Assembly: GCA_028023455.1 (NCBI GenBank) | Contig: JAQFVV010000031.1 | Location: 4,466,001-4,530,000, forward strand | Direction of reading: 5' to 3' | Length of the DNA: 64,000 bases | Source of the DNA: Epiperipatus broadwayi | Taxonomy: Eukaryota > Onychophora > Udeonychophora > Euonychophora > Peripatidae | Shown here: positions 49,433-59,800 of the stretch, piece after piece | Numbering within the stretch: position 1 is the stretch's first letter | How the letters are laid out: the number at the start of each line of letters is the position of its first letter | Translations under genes and position numbers: made by a program | Notes under the pieces: model-generated | The model's input: the letters and a program-made list of their open reading frames with translations, nothing else | Database searches by the model: none | Told to the model about the DNA's origin: nothing

Positions 49433-50120
49433 TTTAAAAAACTATAGTTATTATTAATTAATTTATCCTTTATTCATTTTGGGCACTAAAATTAATTTGA
49501 AAATATGCATATTCAGTAATATAATATCTGGTCTCACTCTTAGCACAGTTTACATCCTAAAACATAATAAAACAATAAATTATATTAAAACCCATTGTTG
49601 TGGTCCACAGAAGGTCATTCCATGGGTTCACTGTAATGTAATATCTTCTTTTTGTTGTCTTAAATCTCTTCGTATTTTTTATTTTGCACATCTGTTGTTG
49701 GATCATTAATAAGAGAAGCACAACATTTATCTTTCATAACTTTTGCAAAAGAATTATTATGCTTATTTTTATTAGTTATTTCTCTTGTGTAAAGATATTT
49801 TAAGAAATAACCTTGTGAACCTTCTTGCTTTGTTAATTCTTTGAATTTTTCTGATTTTTTTTTCTGATACTGAGCCCCAGATTATCGTTTTTTATTAGCC
49901 ATAGTTAATTAAAAATGTATACTTTTATAAATAAACTTAGTTATAAAAATATTTTTAAAAAGCTGTAATTATTATTAATTTATCCTTTATTCATTTTCGC
50001 ACTAAAATTAACTCACAAAATATGTATATTCAGCAATATAATATCTGGTCTCGCTCTTGGCACAGCTTATATTCTACAAGATATTATAAAACATAATGAA
50101 ACAATAAATTATATTAAAAC
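49429..50120. repeat. Local duplication flanking a hAT fragment
   Basis: 49429-49591 and 49950-50120 are direct copies (both contain 'ataatatctggtctc' and end 'ataaattatattaaaac'), diverged by about 10% with small indels. A 358-bp ZMYM1-like hAT fragment lies exactly between them. So the fragment is bracketed by a ~165-bp direct repeat, far longer than a hAT target duplication. Confidence 0.8.
49592..49949 (-). pseudogene. N-terminal fragment of the ZMYM1-like hAT
   Basis: Matches 46375-46735 of the larger relic with about 90% identity, from 'cattgttgtggtccacagaa' through the MANKK start and into the 5' non-coding flank. One internal deletion relative to the larger copy lies near 49650. Only the Lys-rich N-terminus is represented; no catalytic segment. 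Confidence 0.8.
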
Positions 50121-51399
50121 ATAACATGTAATTAAATCATAATAAACATAATAAAACTTTTATCTGTTATTAGGAATAGAAAATGCATAATTAATTTACA
50201 TGAAAATTCCAAGAATTATTATTTAATTTTGATATTTTAGTAAAGAAGTATGGATATAGCATAACATGAACTTTTGCACTTCTTCATGACTTGAGTCCTA
50301 GGCAGTTGTCTAGTTTGCCTAAATGTTAATTTTTTCTTTGATGGTCTGAATTTTGTTTTTTAAGTTGCAAGAGAATATTTTATAATACCTATTCATTAAA
50401 ATAGAGCATTTTATAATACCTATTCATTAAAATAGAGCATGAAAAGAAAAAAAAAAACTAACAACATGCACATTTTAAAATTAAAAAAAAAATTATCTTA
50501 GTACAATATACATTAAAATTTTATTTTTGATGCTTTGTATGTTCTATTATTGAAAACTTTTATTTTTATAATTAATAGCACTACATTATTTATATAAAAA
50601 TAAAGGCTTTGGGAATTGTATTCACTTTAAATAAATGCATGGAGTTTTAATAATTGAAATGATTAATGCTTTTTTTTTTTCTGATAGTAAAAGTGTATTT
50701 TTTTAACTGCTGTCATTATTGGTAACAAATTACAGGGTTATTGCTTTAAATTTGAGCAAATAAATAATATTTTTAACTTATGTTTAGTAATCTTTGATTA
50801 TATGAAATTGATTATTGATTTCATAATGCACAGAATCATTTTTCTCCCTCAAAATAATTTATAGTTATGATGCTTAATATTTTGCAAATATGATTCATAT
50901 ATATATATTTTTATATAAGTAAAATAATCTTCATAAAAATTTTAATCCAGAATATTGATTGAGTGAATATATTTTACATAATTATTTACATTTTAAAATT
51001 CAATATTAATATGCTTTGATTTTATATGTGATCAAAATATGTTTCTGATTACTTACTATATTGAACAACACTGACGTTTTTTGTTTTTTTTTGCTTTTGT
51101 AATCATTAAAGATGAAAATCTTCTTTAGATTGAATATATCATAAACAAAATTATTAACTGCCTTGCAAAACGCTGAATGAAAATCTGATCAAGTGCATTA
51201 ATTATATTTAATTCTATAATCAAAACAATATTGTAGACTGTAATGACTATATATATATTATACCGGATACTCAATCTATTTTGAAACAGAGGGCGCCACC
51301 AGACCACTACATGTCTGGAAAATTTGTTTACTGTGATCAGAATAGATGATGATGATGGTTTGCACCGACTAGACTTGGGGAGAAACAAGAGATCTTAAA
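50121..51399. other. AT-rich DNA with a small tandem repeat
   Basis: A 31-bp unit ('ttttataatacctattcatt...') is perfectly duplicated at about 50378-50439. Nothing gene-like seen. Confidence 0.5.
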
Positions 51400-53150
51400 T
51401 TGTTTAGACAATTGAGACAAAAGCACAAAGACAAACGTCAGCCAAATTAAGTTTAAACATATTTCATAAATTTTATTATGAGAAAATAAATTATTAAATA
51501 TAAGGACACAATAGATGGGGGTTAACTCAGGCGTGTACCAGACATACTAAAGGCAAAGCTATGACAAACTGACTGATCTTCTAATAAACAAATTTAAAAG
51601 GGAGGAAGCAAATTTCATTCAGCAGAGGATTCACCTAAACATTGGTTTTCACCTTCAGATATTTAAACCATATGCCCCTGAAATAGATCAAAGAATCTAG
51701 CGCCGATGAGCTGTTCGAGATCTAAAAATTGGTCAGACCTCGAATGTCCTTATATTGGTATGAGCTGCACCTATTACTACGTTTAAAATAACGGTGATTG
51801 ATCCACCTCAAGAACAACCGACAAACATGACTGAAATGAAGAAACAATTAAAACTGGTGAATCCCAGCCAAACGATTGGCGAAAATTACTTTAAAATTAA
51901 TAATTAAAGATCCCACTAAGGGACAAGTAAATAATTAGAAAAACAGTTACATCTGCCCAGCATTTAAAGAAAATAAACTTACAAACAAATTCTGAGTACA
52001 CGCTCTGACAAATTTAAAGCACACATAATAAATACCAAAAAGAAATCTATCGGAGAGTGCACCTGAGTACGAAATATCAAAAGTTAAAGTACTCTAGCAG
52101 AACGAAAGTATTGCTCACCTGTAATTTAAGAAAGGATAAATTTTATCTTCCTGCTGACGACTTATAAAATTACAAAGAAAAACACAATTCTAATTTCTGC
52201 CTTTAGAGATATTAGAAACGAAATCTCCACCTGCGAAAATCAGACAATAAAGTTGTCAGCCAAAAGAGTTTTGGAGGTTTAGCAAGAGGGCAAACATAGA
52301 GTATAAAATTAATTATTGAATACTAAATAATTACAGGTAAGCATAAAAAATATATATATACAAGACTGCTAAAGCATTTACAAAAGCGAGGCATAAAATA
52401 TAAAACTCATTCGTCACTCTCCAATAAACAAAACTGAAAGCAAATTGGAAGCTTAAAACTAAGATTCCAAGACACACTATAAAATATTGGAAAACACAGC
52501 AAATATTAGATATGAGGCTATATTGATTTAAAAAGACATATTATGATTAGATTGAGCGGAGATTTAATGAAAATTAATTTACCCTGGGAAGAATAAAAAG
52601 AAAATAGTTACCTTTCGGTAAAAGCAATGTTCACGTAGAGTGCGCACTTTTACTTAAGTTCATTTTCAGGTCTTTAGACCACGGCAAGGTAGATGTAATG
52701 AGGTTCCGGCTTCTTTTAGGTGTTTAAGGCATTACTGGAGCAAACTTGGAAGTCAGGGATCCGTCTTTTGTTGAATTAGCAAGCCCATCGGGTGGTGACA
52801 ACATGTATAGAATTTTTCATCTTGTGGCAAGCAGAAGTATTTAATAACAGCTCTTGTCCTTTAAGAATTTAAATGTCTGCGCTGATATAAACTTTTACTT
52901 TAGAAACAGCTTGTCTATTTACGAATAATGAATTAACTGACACTCCAAATTTTCGGGGCTATTTATATGTTGCTCCATTTCCCGCGAAACACTTTCCTTG
53001 TTGTTCAATTTCTTCACCTTAGGCAGGGCAAATATTAATTTCCCGCTCAATCTATCTAGGAATTCTACCCAGAGATTATTGAAATGAAAACAACTACATA
53101 AAAATCAAATCTCCACTCTTTAAAATAAAAGCCACAGGAATGTAATTAGC
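51400..53150. other. Unassigned GC-richer 1.7-kb block
   Basis: This block is noticeably less AT-rich than its neighbours and has a different texture (phrases such as 'ctagcgccgatgagctg' near 51698 and 'acggcaaggtagatg' near 52681). No long open frame in any reading frame, and no terminal repeats found by eye. It could be a decayed non-coding mobile element, a long untranslated exon or another repeat family. It does not align convincingly with the 13080-15200 family. Confidence 0.35.
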
Positions 53151-53999
53151 TAGGTGTTTGTTTTTTTTTGTTAATCAAATGGATTTAAAAACAGGCGGTA
53201 TATGAAAACTATTTTAAAATAAATTGAAAAACATTTTTTAAAAAAAATCCGTTTTACATATAAACGCTTGTGTTTTGATACACGCATTCTTTTTAAATAA
53301 TAATGAAAATTTAAACCCTAAACGTTTAATTAAAATTAAAAGCTTAATAAATTTCTTTTTTTTTTTTTTGTTTAATAACAACTCCATTGAACCGGATTTC
53401 AATCAGGTTCAATATATACTATACATTTTTAGCATCAGTGTCTATTTTATTTTTAGATGGTGTGGATTTAGTAAAGTCACTATCCTATGATGTTATCATT
53501 TTTACAAAATGGCTACCATTTTAAAAGCATAGCAGTTGTTTTTTAAAATGTTTCAATTTTTTTTAAAAGATTTTAATAATGAATAATCAATTGTAAATAA
53601 TGTAGTGGATATAAAGTGACGATGATCACTACAGTGAATTCTCATATAAAGGTCCATCACTAGCCAAGCCTAATTTGTTCTCCAAAATGCCTCATACATA
53701 AAAAAATATCACATAAAAAGCAATTATAATGAATTCCTATGAGAAAAAAATTAATTTGCTACCTTAAATTCAAAATATATATAAATACAATTAACTAACT
53801 CATTAATACATACAAAGTATTTCTCTTTAGACTTGGTGCCAGTAGGACTTTAGCTTCCCATTGTTCTGCAGTTATCTGAAACACTATTTTCTCAGTTTTT
53901 GCATTCATTTTTGATGACAAATTTAATTAACAAAAAAAATCTAAAGAGGTCACAAGTTTATAGCCAAAAAAAACTACAAAGCTTTATGAGACTAATTGT
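53151..53999. other. AT-rich DNA without recognised features
   Basis: Nothing recognised. The last base (54000) begins the direct repeat flanking the U1 copy. Confidence 0.4.
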
Positions 54000-54207
54000 A
54001 AAGTTTTATTATTGTTATACTTACCTGGCATCGAAGATACCATGATCAGTAAGGCAGGTCTTCCAAGATGAGGCGGGTCATTGCACTTATGGCTCTACTG
54101 ACCCTTGTGATTATCTCAAATGTCGATACCTCAGATGCATAATTTCTGTGAATGGGGACTGCGTTCGCGCTATCCCTTTATAGCGATAAAAAAGTTTTAT
54201 TATTGTT
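54000..54207 (+). repeat. 17-bp target duplication around the U1 copy
   Basis: 'aaagttttattattgtt' occurs at 54000-54016 directly before the U1 5' end and at 54191-54207 after its short tail. The exact 17-bp match is the signature of LINE-mediated retroposition of a transcript. Confidence 0.93.
54017..54178 (+). pseudogene. Retroposed U1 snRNA (full length)
   Basis: Begins exactly with the invariant U1 5' end ATACTTACCTGGCA, which pairs with 5' splice sites in pre-mRNA. It continues with GATACCATGATCA (stem-loop I, the U1-70K site), CATTGCACTT (stem-loop II, the U1A site) and an Sm-site-like AATTTCTG. It ends with a GGGGACTGCGTTCGCGCTATCCC-type 3' stem-loop. Loop I (GATCAGTAAG) and the Sm site depart from the usual forms. 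Flanking 17-bp direct repeats show it was inserted as an RNA copy, with an extra ~12-nt tail (54179-54190). U1 genes use external promoters, so this copy is probably silent. Confidence 0.92.
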
Positions 54208-54642
54208 CTTAGTAATTAGCAAAAACCATGTATATTTTTTATAGTTTAAATATTTATGATTATTTTTACAAAATATTGTATAATGATTATTTAAAAATAA
54301 AAGTGAAAGAAATTTAATCATTAACAGATTGGTGAACACAGTAATGTGGAAGTTGAGTAATATTTTAATAAGTAATTTTAGAACAATTTCATAGATTTAT
54401 GATAACTTAACATTAATTTGTTTGCATTTTGTAAATAAAATTCAATCAACAAAGAATTCATTAATTTTATTTTTTTTCACTGGTATTGTGGTAATCATCT
54501 AATAAGAAAAAATAATTATTCTCATTATGTACTTTATTTCACTTTATAATTTTTTTTTCTGTGATTGCAAAATTTAAATATGATTTTTAGGATGTTTTTC
54601 ATTTGTTTTTGTTTTTTCATTTGTAAACTTATATTTCTAACA
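54208..54642. other. AT-rich DNA ending in the RTE target duplication
   Basis: Nothing recognised except the left target duplication ATTTCTAACA at 54633-54642. Confidence 0.5.
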
Positions 54643-54968
54643 GGATGCAGAAAGGAGTTTGCTATTAACTGAAAGGAGACCCTTTGATTCCTCTTGGAGG
54701 CCTTAAAGGAACCGAGCAGGGCAAATTCCTAATGTCCACTCCATACGTTCTTGTCGTTGCAGCTGTTATTACTATGTGATTATTCATATAGTATACGAAC
54801 ATGGATGGGCTGCTCACCAACACGTATTAGCCAGCATGGTGAGTTTATTGGCTTTTTACCTCTGAGTTTAAGATCAAGAAACACCATGGTATTTCTTCTC
54901 AGTGCCTGATAAGGCAGAATGAATGTTTGTGTAAATGATAAATATTTTTCCAATACATATATACAATT

Positions 54969-56720
54969 ATGACAGACAAAAATAAAGCATGGCCCTTATT
55001 CCCAGGAGGCTGTAAAGTCACCAACCAAGGCAGTGGTTGGTGGCCGAAGGCGGAGGGTGCTAAGAATCCCCTGATTGCGGACCCAGGCTGCCATTTGATG
55101 ATGACTTTTTATTTAGGTACTTATAACTGCAGATCACTTTCAAGTGAAGGAAGATTGCAAGAATTAGAAGAAGAACTGTCTTATATTAAATGGGACATTA
55201 TTGGACTTTGTGAAGTTAGAAGAAAAGGTGAAGAAACAATAGTTTTAAAAAGTGGACATATACTCTATTATAAAGGCACACATATTGGAAATACAAGTGG
55301 AGTAGGATTCATTATAAATAAAAAGTGGAAGAACAATATTGTGGAGATTGATGGTGTATCGGATAGAGTGGCAAGATTAGTTATACAACTTAATAGCAGA
55401 TACCAAATGCAGATAATTCAGGTTTATGCCCCAACAAGTTCTCATAGTGATGAAGTAGTAGAAGATTTTTATATGGATGTACAAAAGGCTTTTGATCAGA
55501 GTAAACAACATTTTAAAATTGTTATGGGAGACTTTAATGCTAGAATTGGTAGACAAATGAAAGATGAAATTGCTGTAGGTAATTTTGGTTATGGTAATAG
55601 AAATGAGAGAGGACATAGATTTGTGGAGTTTGCAGAAAAAGAAAAACTTTATATTATGAATTCATTTTTTGAGAAAAATGTTAAAAGGAAATGGACATGG
55701 AAGCATCCAAATGAAGGTACAGCAGAATTGGATTATATTTTGACTAACAAAAAATACATATTTCAAGATTGTACTGTTCTTAATAAATTTAACACAGGAA
55801 GTGATCATCGATTAGTAAGGTGTAATTTATGTGTTAGTGTAAAACTAGAGAGACAAAAATTATTAAGAAAAACAATATTTACAGTTGATATTCCTAATCT
55901 TCAGAAACATTCTAATGAATTTAAATTAGAACTTACAAATAGGTTTCAAGTGTTAGGATATTTTGAATATGATTCAGATTTGAATGAAATTAATATGAAA
56001 ATAACTGATACCCTTTTAAAAACTGCAACAAAGATAGCTGGTAGAAAAAAGCTGCAATTGACTAATAAAATTTCTACTGAGACTAGAGAATTTATGAAGA
56101 AAAGAAGGAATATGAAGATATACAAAAATGATGTATTAAAAAGAATTGAATATCTCGAATTTTGTAAAATGGTACGGAAAAGAGTTGAAAATGATATAAG
56201 AAAGTATAACTGTGAAATAGCAAGGAAAGCTGTAGAAGAAAATAAAAGTCTCAAGAATGTTAAACAACATTTTGGTATTGGTAGGAAACTTATATCTGCA
56301 ATAAGAAAAAAAGATGGAATTATTACTAAAAAGAGCGATGAAATCATGAAATTGGTAGAAGATTTTTATCAAGAATTATGTAGTAATAAAGAACAAGTAC
56401 CTCCTATATCTATTACATCTTCCGAATTGCCCAGAATTTTAAATGAAGAAATGAGACATGCAATTAAGTGTATGAAGAAAGGAAAGGCTCCAGGAAATGA
56501 TGGAATTATAATTGATATATTAAAAGAAGCAGGTGAAGAAATAGAAACAATTTTAGCAAAGTTATATACCAAATGTCTAAATGATAAAGATGTACCGGAA
56601 GATTGGAAGAATGCAGTAATAATATTAATATTTAAAAAAGGTGATAAAGAAGATATTAGAAATTACAGACCTATCATATCAGCCTTTTATCAGTTTTATA
56701 TAAAATTTTTACCAAGATAA
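54969..56720 (+). CDS. RTE ORF, part 1: AP-type endonuclease and RT N-terminus
   Basis: A 583-residue open frame. Residues 48-290 form an exonuclease-endonuclease-phosphatase fold nuclease: GTYNCRSL (50-57), the metal-binding CEVRR (81-85), MGDFNAR (186-192), ELDYILTN (253-260) and the catalytic GSDHRLV (277-283). This nuclease nicks target DNA to prime reverse transcription. A linker of about 190 residues follows, rich in Lys and Glu. The RT begins near residue 480 with MKKGKAPGNDGI and runs to NYRPI. The frame is then derailed by a 5-bp insertion and ends 13 codons later. The first ATG gives about 43 residues upstream of the nuclease, which also occur in copy A, so this start is plausible; MMTFYLGTYNC (residue 44) is an alternative. 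Animal genomes often annotate such proteins as craniofacial development protein 2-like. Confidence 0.93.
   Translation: MTDKNKAWPLFPGGCKVTNQGSGWWPKAEGAKNPLIADPGCHLMMTFYLGTYNCRSLSSEGRLQELEEELSYIKWDIIGLCEVRRKGEETIVLKSGHILYYKGTHIGNTSGVGFIINKKWKNNIVEIDGVSDRVARLVIQLNSRYQMQIIQVYAPTSSHSDEVVEDFYMDVQKAFDQSKQHFKIVMGDFNARIGRQMKDEIAVGNFGYGNRNERGHRFVEFAEKEKLYIMNSFFEKNVKRKWTWKHPNEGTAELDYILTNKKYIFQDCTVLNKFNTGSDHRLVRCNLCVSVKLERQKLLRKTIFTVDIPNLQKHSNEFKLELTNRFQVLGYFEYDSDLNEINMKITDTLLKTATKIAGRKKLQLTNKISTETREFMKKRRNMKIYKNDVLKRIEYLEFCKMVRKRVENDIRKYNCEIARKAVEENKSLKNVKQHFGIGRKLISAIRKKDGIITKKSDEIMKLVEDFYQELCSNKEQVPPISITSSELPRILNEEMRHAIKCMKKGKAPGNDGIIIDILKEAGEEIETILAKLYTKCLNDKDVPEDWKNAVIILIFKKGDKEDIRNYRPIISAFYQFYIKFLPR
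56676..56680 (+). other. Frameshifting 5-bp insertion in the RTE ORF
   Basis: The coding text reads 'cctatc' + 'atatc' + 'agcc', whereas minus-strand copy C reads 'cctatcagcc' without the extra five bases. The insertion resembles a slippage duplication of the preceding bases and moves the reading frame by two. Confidence 0.85.
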
Positions 56721-56743
56721 TTACAACTCGTCTACAGAGAACT

Positions 56744-57916
56744 TTGGATTTCCACCAACCAAGAGAACAAGCTGGATTTAAAAGTGCTTTTAGTACAATA
56801 GATCATATCCAGGTATTGAGAGAAGTTATAGAAAGGACAAATGAATATGAGTTGTCATTATGTTTTGGATTTGTAGATTATGAAAAGGCATTCGATTCTA
56901 TACACATTTTTTCAGTGATTAAAGCATTGGATCATCAAGGTATAGATCCAGGATATTGTCATATTTTAAAGAATATTTATAAAAATGCAACAGCAACAAT
57001 TAGATTACATAATGTTACTGGAATAATCAACATTGAGAAAGGTGTAAGACAAGGTGATTCCATATTTCCAAAACTTTTTACAGCAGTGCTGCAAGAAGTA
57101 TTTTGTGGATTAAAATGGGAAACTAAAGGAGTGAAAGTAAATGGAGAGTATTTAAGTCATTTAGATTTCGCAGATGATGTAGTTGTTTTTGCAAATAATG
57201 CTTCAGAGCTGCAGGAAATGTTGCAGGAGTTAGCAGATGAAAGTAGAAAAGTAGGACTAAAGATAAATGTTAAAAAGACTAAAGTAATGTTTAATCAATT
57301 TGCTAAAAATATGAAAATAAAGATTAATTATGAAGAATTAGAAGAAGTTAACAGTTACAAATACCTTGGTCAGATTATTAAGACAGCTGGAAACATAATG
57401 GAGGAAATTAATCATAGAATTAAACTTGGTTGGAGTGCTTTTGGTAGAAATAACTTGATACTAAAAGGAAATATGCCTATGTGTTTGAAAAGGATGGTTT
57501 TTAACAAATGTGTTTTACCAGTTCTTACTTATGGATCTGAGACTTGGACACTTAATAGAAGAGCAATACAGAGACTTCAGACCACTCAAAGGAGTATGGA
57601 GAGATGTATGTTGGGAGTAACAAGAAGAGATCGAAAACACAATGTATGGGTAAGACAACAAACAGGTGTTACTGACCTTATTGAAAAAATTAAAAGATTG
57701 AAATGGAGTTGGGCTGGACATATTGCTAGAAGAGATGATAATAGATGGACAATTGAAATTTTAAACTGGATTCCAAGAGATTGTAAAAGACCCAGAAAGA
57801 GACCACATGTGAGATGGATGGATGAAATAAGAAAATGTGCAGGGGTGTTGTGGAGAAGAGAAGCTAAAGATCGGAGAAGATGGATTAAACTTGGAGAGAC
57901 CTTCATCCTGCAGTGA
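56744..57916 (+). CDS. RTE ORF, part 2: reverse transcriptase and C-terminal region
   Basis: A 390-residue frame continuing the RTE protein; the true reading frame resumes at 56681, upstream of the first ATG. RT motifs in order: FGFVDYEKAFDSI (41-53, first catalytic Asp), GVRQGDSIFPKLF (100-112), HLDFADDVVVFAN (139-151, the catalytic Asp pair). The thumb and C-terminal region carries GSETWTLNRRAI, the WAGHIARRDD block and RWMDEIRKCAG, all conserved in RTE and related elements. The protein copies element RNA into DNA at the nicked target. It ends 32 bp before the terminal ATG repeats. Because of the 5-bp insertion upstream, this copy does not encode a single continuous protein. Confidence 0.93.
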   Translation: MDFHQPREQAGFKSAFSTIDHIQVLREVIERTNEYELSLCFGFVDYEKAFDSIHIFSVIKALDHQGIDPGYCHILKNIYKNATATIRLHNVTGIINIEKGVRQGDSIFPKLFTAVLQEVFCGLKWETKGVKVNGEYLSHLDFADDVVVFANNASELQEMLQELADESRKVGLKINVKKTKVMFNQFAKNMKIKINYEELEEVNSYKYLGQIIKTAGNIMEEINHRIKLGWSAFGRNNLILKGNMPMCLKRMVFNKCVLPVLTYGSETWTLNRRAIQRLQTTQRSMERCMLGVTRRDRKHNVWVRQQTGVTDLIEKIKRLKWSWAGHIARRDDNRWTIEILNWIPRDCKRPRKRPHVRWMDEIRKCAGVLWRREAKDRRRWIKLGETFILQ

Positions 57917-58117
57917 ATTGATAATGGTTGATGATGATGATGATGATGATTTCTAACAAATCAAGCCCCATTCATTAAATTCTAATATAAGAAAGTTAAT
58001 ATATATGTTCTCCAATATTATAAATAACTTCACAAACTTCTAACTTCTTTTCAAAAACTTTATTTCCATATATTAACTATATGAACATATATATATATAA
58101 TCACATATTATACATTT

Positions 58118-58170
58118 CCAATGTTTCAACTGTTTTTTTTTTCCACCATTACAGTCATTTTCAAGGACCT
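58118..58170 (-). ncRNA. Decayed hammerhead-like 3' motif of the Penelope-like element
   Basis: The minus strand reads TCCTTGAAAATGACTG, a short gap, then CAGTTGAAACATTGG. ACTG and CAGT can pair around an A-rich loop, followed by GAAAC. Penelope-like elements commonly carry a CTGANGA...GAAAC hammerhead near their repeats. Here the CTGANGA box is corrupted (TTGAAAA), so it should be inactive. The assignment rests on the position and the GAAAC/stem pattern. Confidence 0.45.
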
Positions 58171-58220
58171 ATAACAAAAAAAAATACAAATCTCTACTTA
58201 ATACTCTAAATACAAATCTC

Positions 58221-58380
58221 TTTCATATATTAAATATTAATACATCAAATTCACAATAATAAAACATATTAACTATACATAATTATATTTTACTTACATC
58301 TTCCATATATTGAATATTAACACATCAAATTCACAATAATAAAACATATTAACTATACATAATTATATTTTACTTACATC
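58221..58380. repeat. 80-bp tandem duplication in the Penelope-like 3' region
   Basis: Two consecutive 80-bp units, 58221-58300 and 58301-58380, differ at only about three positions. They contain 'acatcaaattcacaataat' and end 'ttttacttacatc'. Confidence 0.92.
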
Positions 58381-58739
58381 TTCCTTCCTATTCTCCCTTT
58401 ATTATAAAACTTCCTTTTTACATATTAAGTATAATTTTCAAAAAATATTAGAAACCACCTAAAACACCAATAAACAAAATACTATTTAAATCCATTTAAC
58501 CCATCCCTAATTACAAATTTATTCCTTCTTTAACTATTTTATCTAACTTCCATATCAATTATCTACAATTCCTATCTATACTTTTAAATCTATTAAAAAA
58601 CTAATGTAAATTATTTCTCTATCTTTTAACAGTTTACTTCCTATCTAACACCATTAATCCTATTTAAAACGGGTTTATATTTTTTTATGTAAAAATATTA
58701 TTTTACCATCCTTTTTCTATGGTTTTTAATCTTTTCCAA

Positions 58740-58905
58740 CATTCTAATTTCAACATTTTTTGTCCAAATTCTTTATAATTCTTTGGAATTTCTATCATTT
58801 AAATGTTGTTTAAATCTAGTTTTAATCTATTTGTTGTTGTACCAATATATGATATACTTTTTCCCTCTCTCTTACAATTCAGATATTCTATAATATAAAT
58901 TCCAT
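58740..58905 (-). pseudogene. GIY-YIG endonuclease relic of the Penelope-like element
   Basis: The minus strand reads GIYIIEYLNCKRER (58865-58903) and, after a frameshift, SISYIGTTTNRLKLDL (58812-58855). These fit the GIY...YIG signature: GIYxIxCxxC followed by YIGxTxxxLxxR. This nuclease nicks target DNA for priming in Penelope-like elements. The catalytic Arg-like position of the family is not clearly preserved and the frame breaks at least twice. Confidence 0.72.
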
Positions 58906-59097
58906 TCATTTTTTTCCATTTCTTGATATTCTGTTTTATTAATTAAATTCCCTAAATTAAATTTCTTTTTATATACAGGTTAAAAACTAATCTATTTTCC
59001 CCTTATATTTATTATTTATGTTCTTTATAATCTTTTTAATCTCAAAAAATGTACTTCTTGAAACATTATAACTACTATATATTATATTCTATATATC

Positions 59098-59373
59098 TTA
59101 CTTATTATTCCTCTTCCTTATTATTTGTGTAATATTTTTTATCACATTATTATCAATAACTTTAACATGATAATCTTTTTTTATACCTTCCTTCTTTATA
59201 TTATTAATTTCTTTTTTAAGTAATTTTTTCTCAGAACATATATTTATTTTATGTTCATACTCAATATCTGAACCCCAATTACATAACAACCTATAAAAAG
59301 TATCTTTTCTAAACATACTTGTTTCAATATCAACCTTGCAATTCTTTATAACCTTTTTCATTATGACATCCAT
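59098..59373 (-). pseudogene. Penelope-like element linker between RT and endonuclease
   Basis: A 91-residue frame, Lys/Asn/Ile-rich, reading for example KDTFYRLLCNWGSDIEYEHK. It lies between the RT and GIY-YIG segments in the right order and orientation and resembles the thumb and connector region of these elements in character. It has no independent motif, so the assignment is by position. Confidence 0.55.
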
Positions 59374-59443
59374 ATAATTTATACATTATTTTTTTTGTCT
59401 TTCCATCATAAATTTAATATTATCATCAATTGAATTAATATAC

Positions 59444-59800
59444 TTAACAAAATTTTCTTTTATAATTTCCATTGAGTATTAAAAAATAATCATCCGCATA
59501 TCTAACACAAAATACAGGTTCATATTTTCTATTACAAAATTTTTTTTTTTCAAAATCATTCATAAATGTAGAAGTTAACAATCCACTCAAACAATTTCCT
59601 ATGCTCAAACCCTTACACTGCTTGTAATATATATCATTAAACACAAATATCACATCTTTACAACATATATTTAATATATCATATAATTGATGACATTTCA
59701 TTTTTATACTTTTATTATTATCTTTAATGTATATTTCCATAATTATTTCAAATGCTTTAGATGGCTCTATATTTGTATACATACTGCATATGTATATCAA
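59444..59800 (-). pseudogene. Penelope-like reverse transcriptase fragment
   Basis: A 118-residue frame. SMYTNIEPSKAFEII (residues 6-20) corresponds to the first catalytic segment of Penelope RTs, where DV/DI precedes LYTNIP; the Asp-containing stretch (KFDI) lies just upstream (59800-59850) in another frame. YKQCKGLSIGNCLSGLLTS (around residues 60-78) fits the conserved GxxMGSPLSPxLA block. RYADDYFLI (around 100-108) holds the catalytic Asp pair. Penelope RTs are telomerase-like and act together with the GIY-YIG nuclease. Upstream frameshifts and missing N-terminal RT motifs make it non-functional. Confidence 0.85.

Larger units (their letters stand above)
54643..57948 (+). mobile_element. 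Near-intact full-length RTE-type LINE (copy D)
   Basis: 3306 bp bounded by an exact 10-bp target duplication ATTTCTAACA (54633-54642 and 57949-57958). It has a ~325-bp leader, one long coding region (endonuclease then reverse transcriptase), an almost absent 3' untranslated region and a terminal (TGA/ATG)n tract instead of poly(A). All of these are typical of the RTE clade. The only clear lesion is a 5-bp insertion at 56676-56680 that shifts frame before the RT core. Copies A, B, C and E in this window are older relatives of it. The intact target duplication and mostly open frame point to a recent insertion. Confidence 0.95.

Noticed and set aside
54643-54760. HDV-like ribozyme at the RTE 5' end, known from some RTE and R2 elements
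   Set aside because: I could not find a strand pairing with the first 7-8 bases at the right distance to form the nested pseudoknot.
55946-56347. 133-residue frame opposite the RTE endonuclease ORF
   Set aside because: Antisense shadow of the Lys/Glu-rich linker of the RTE protein.
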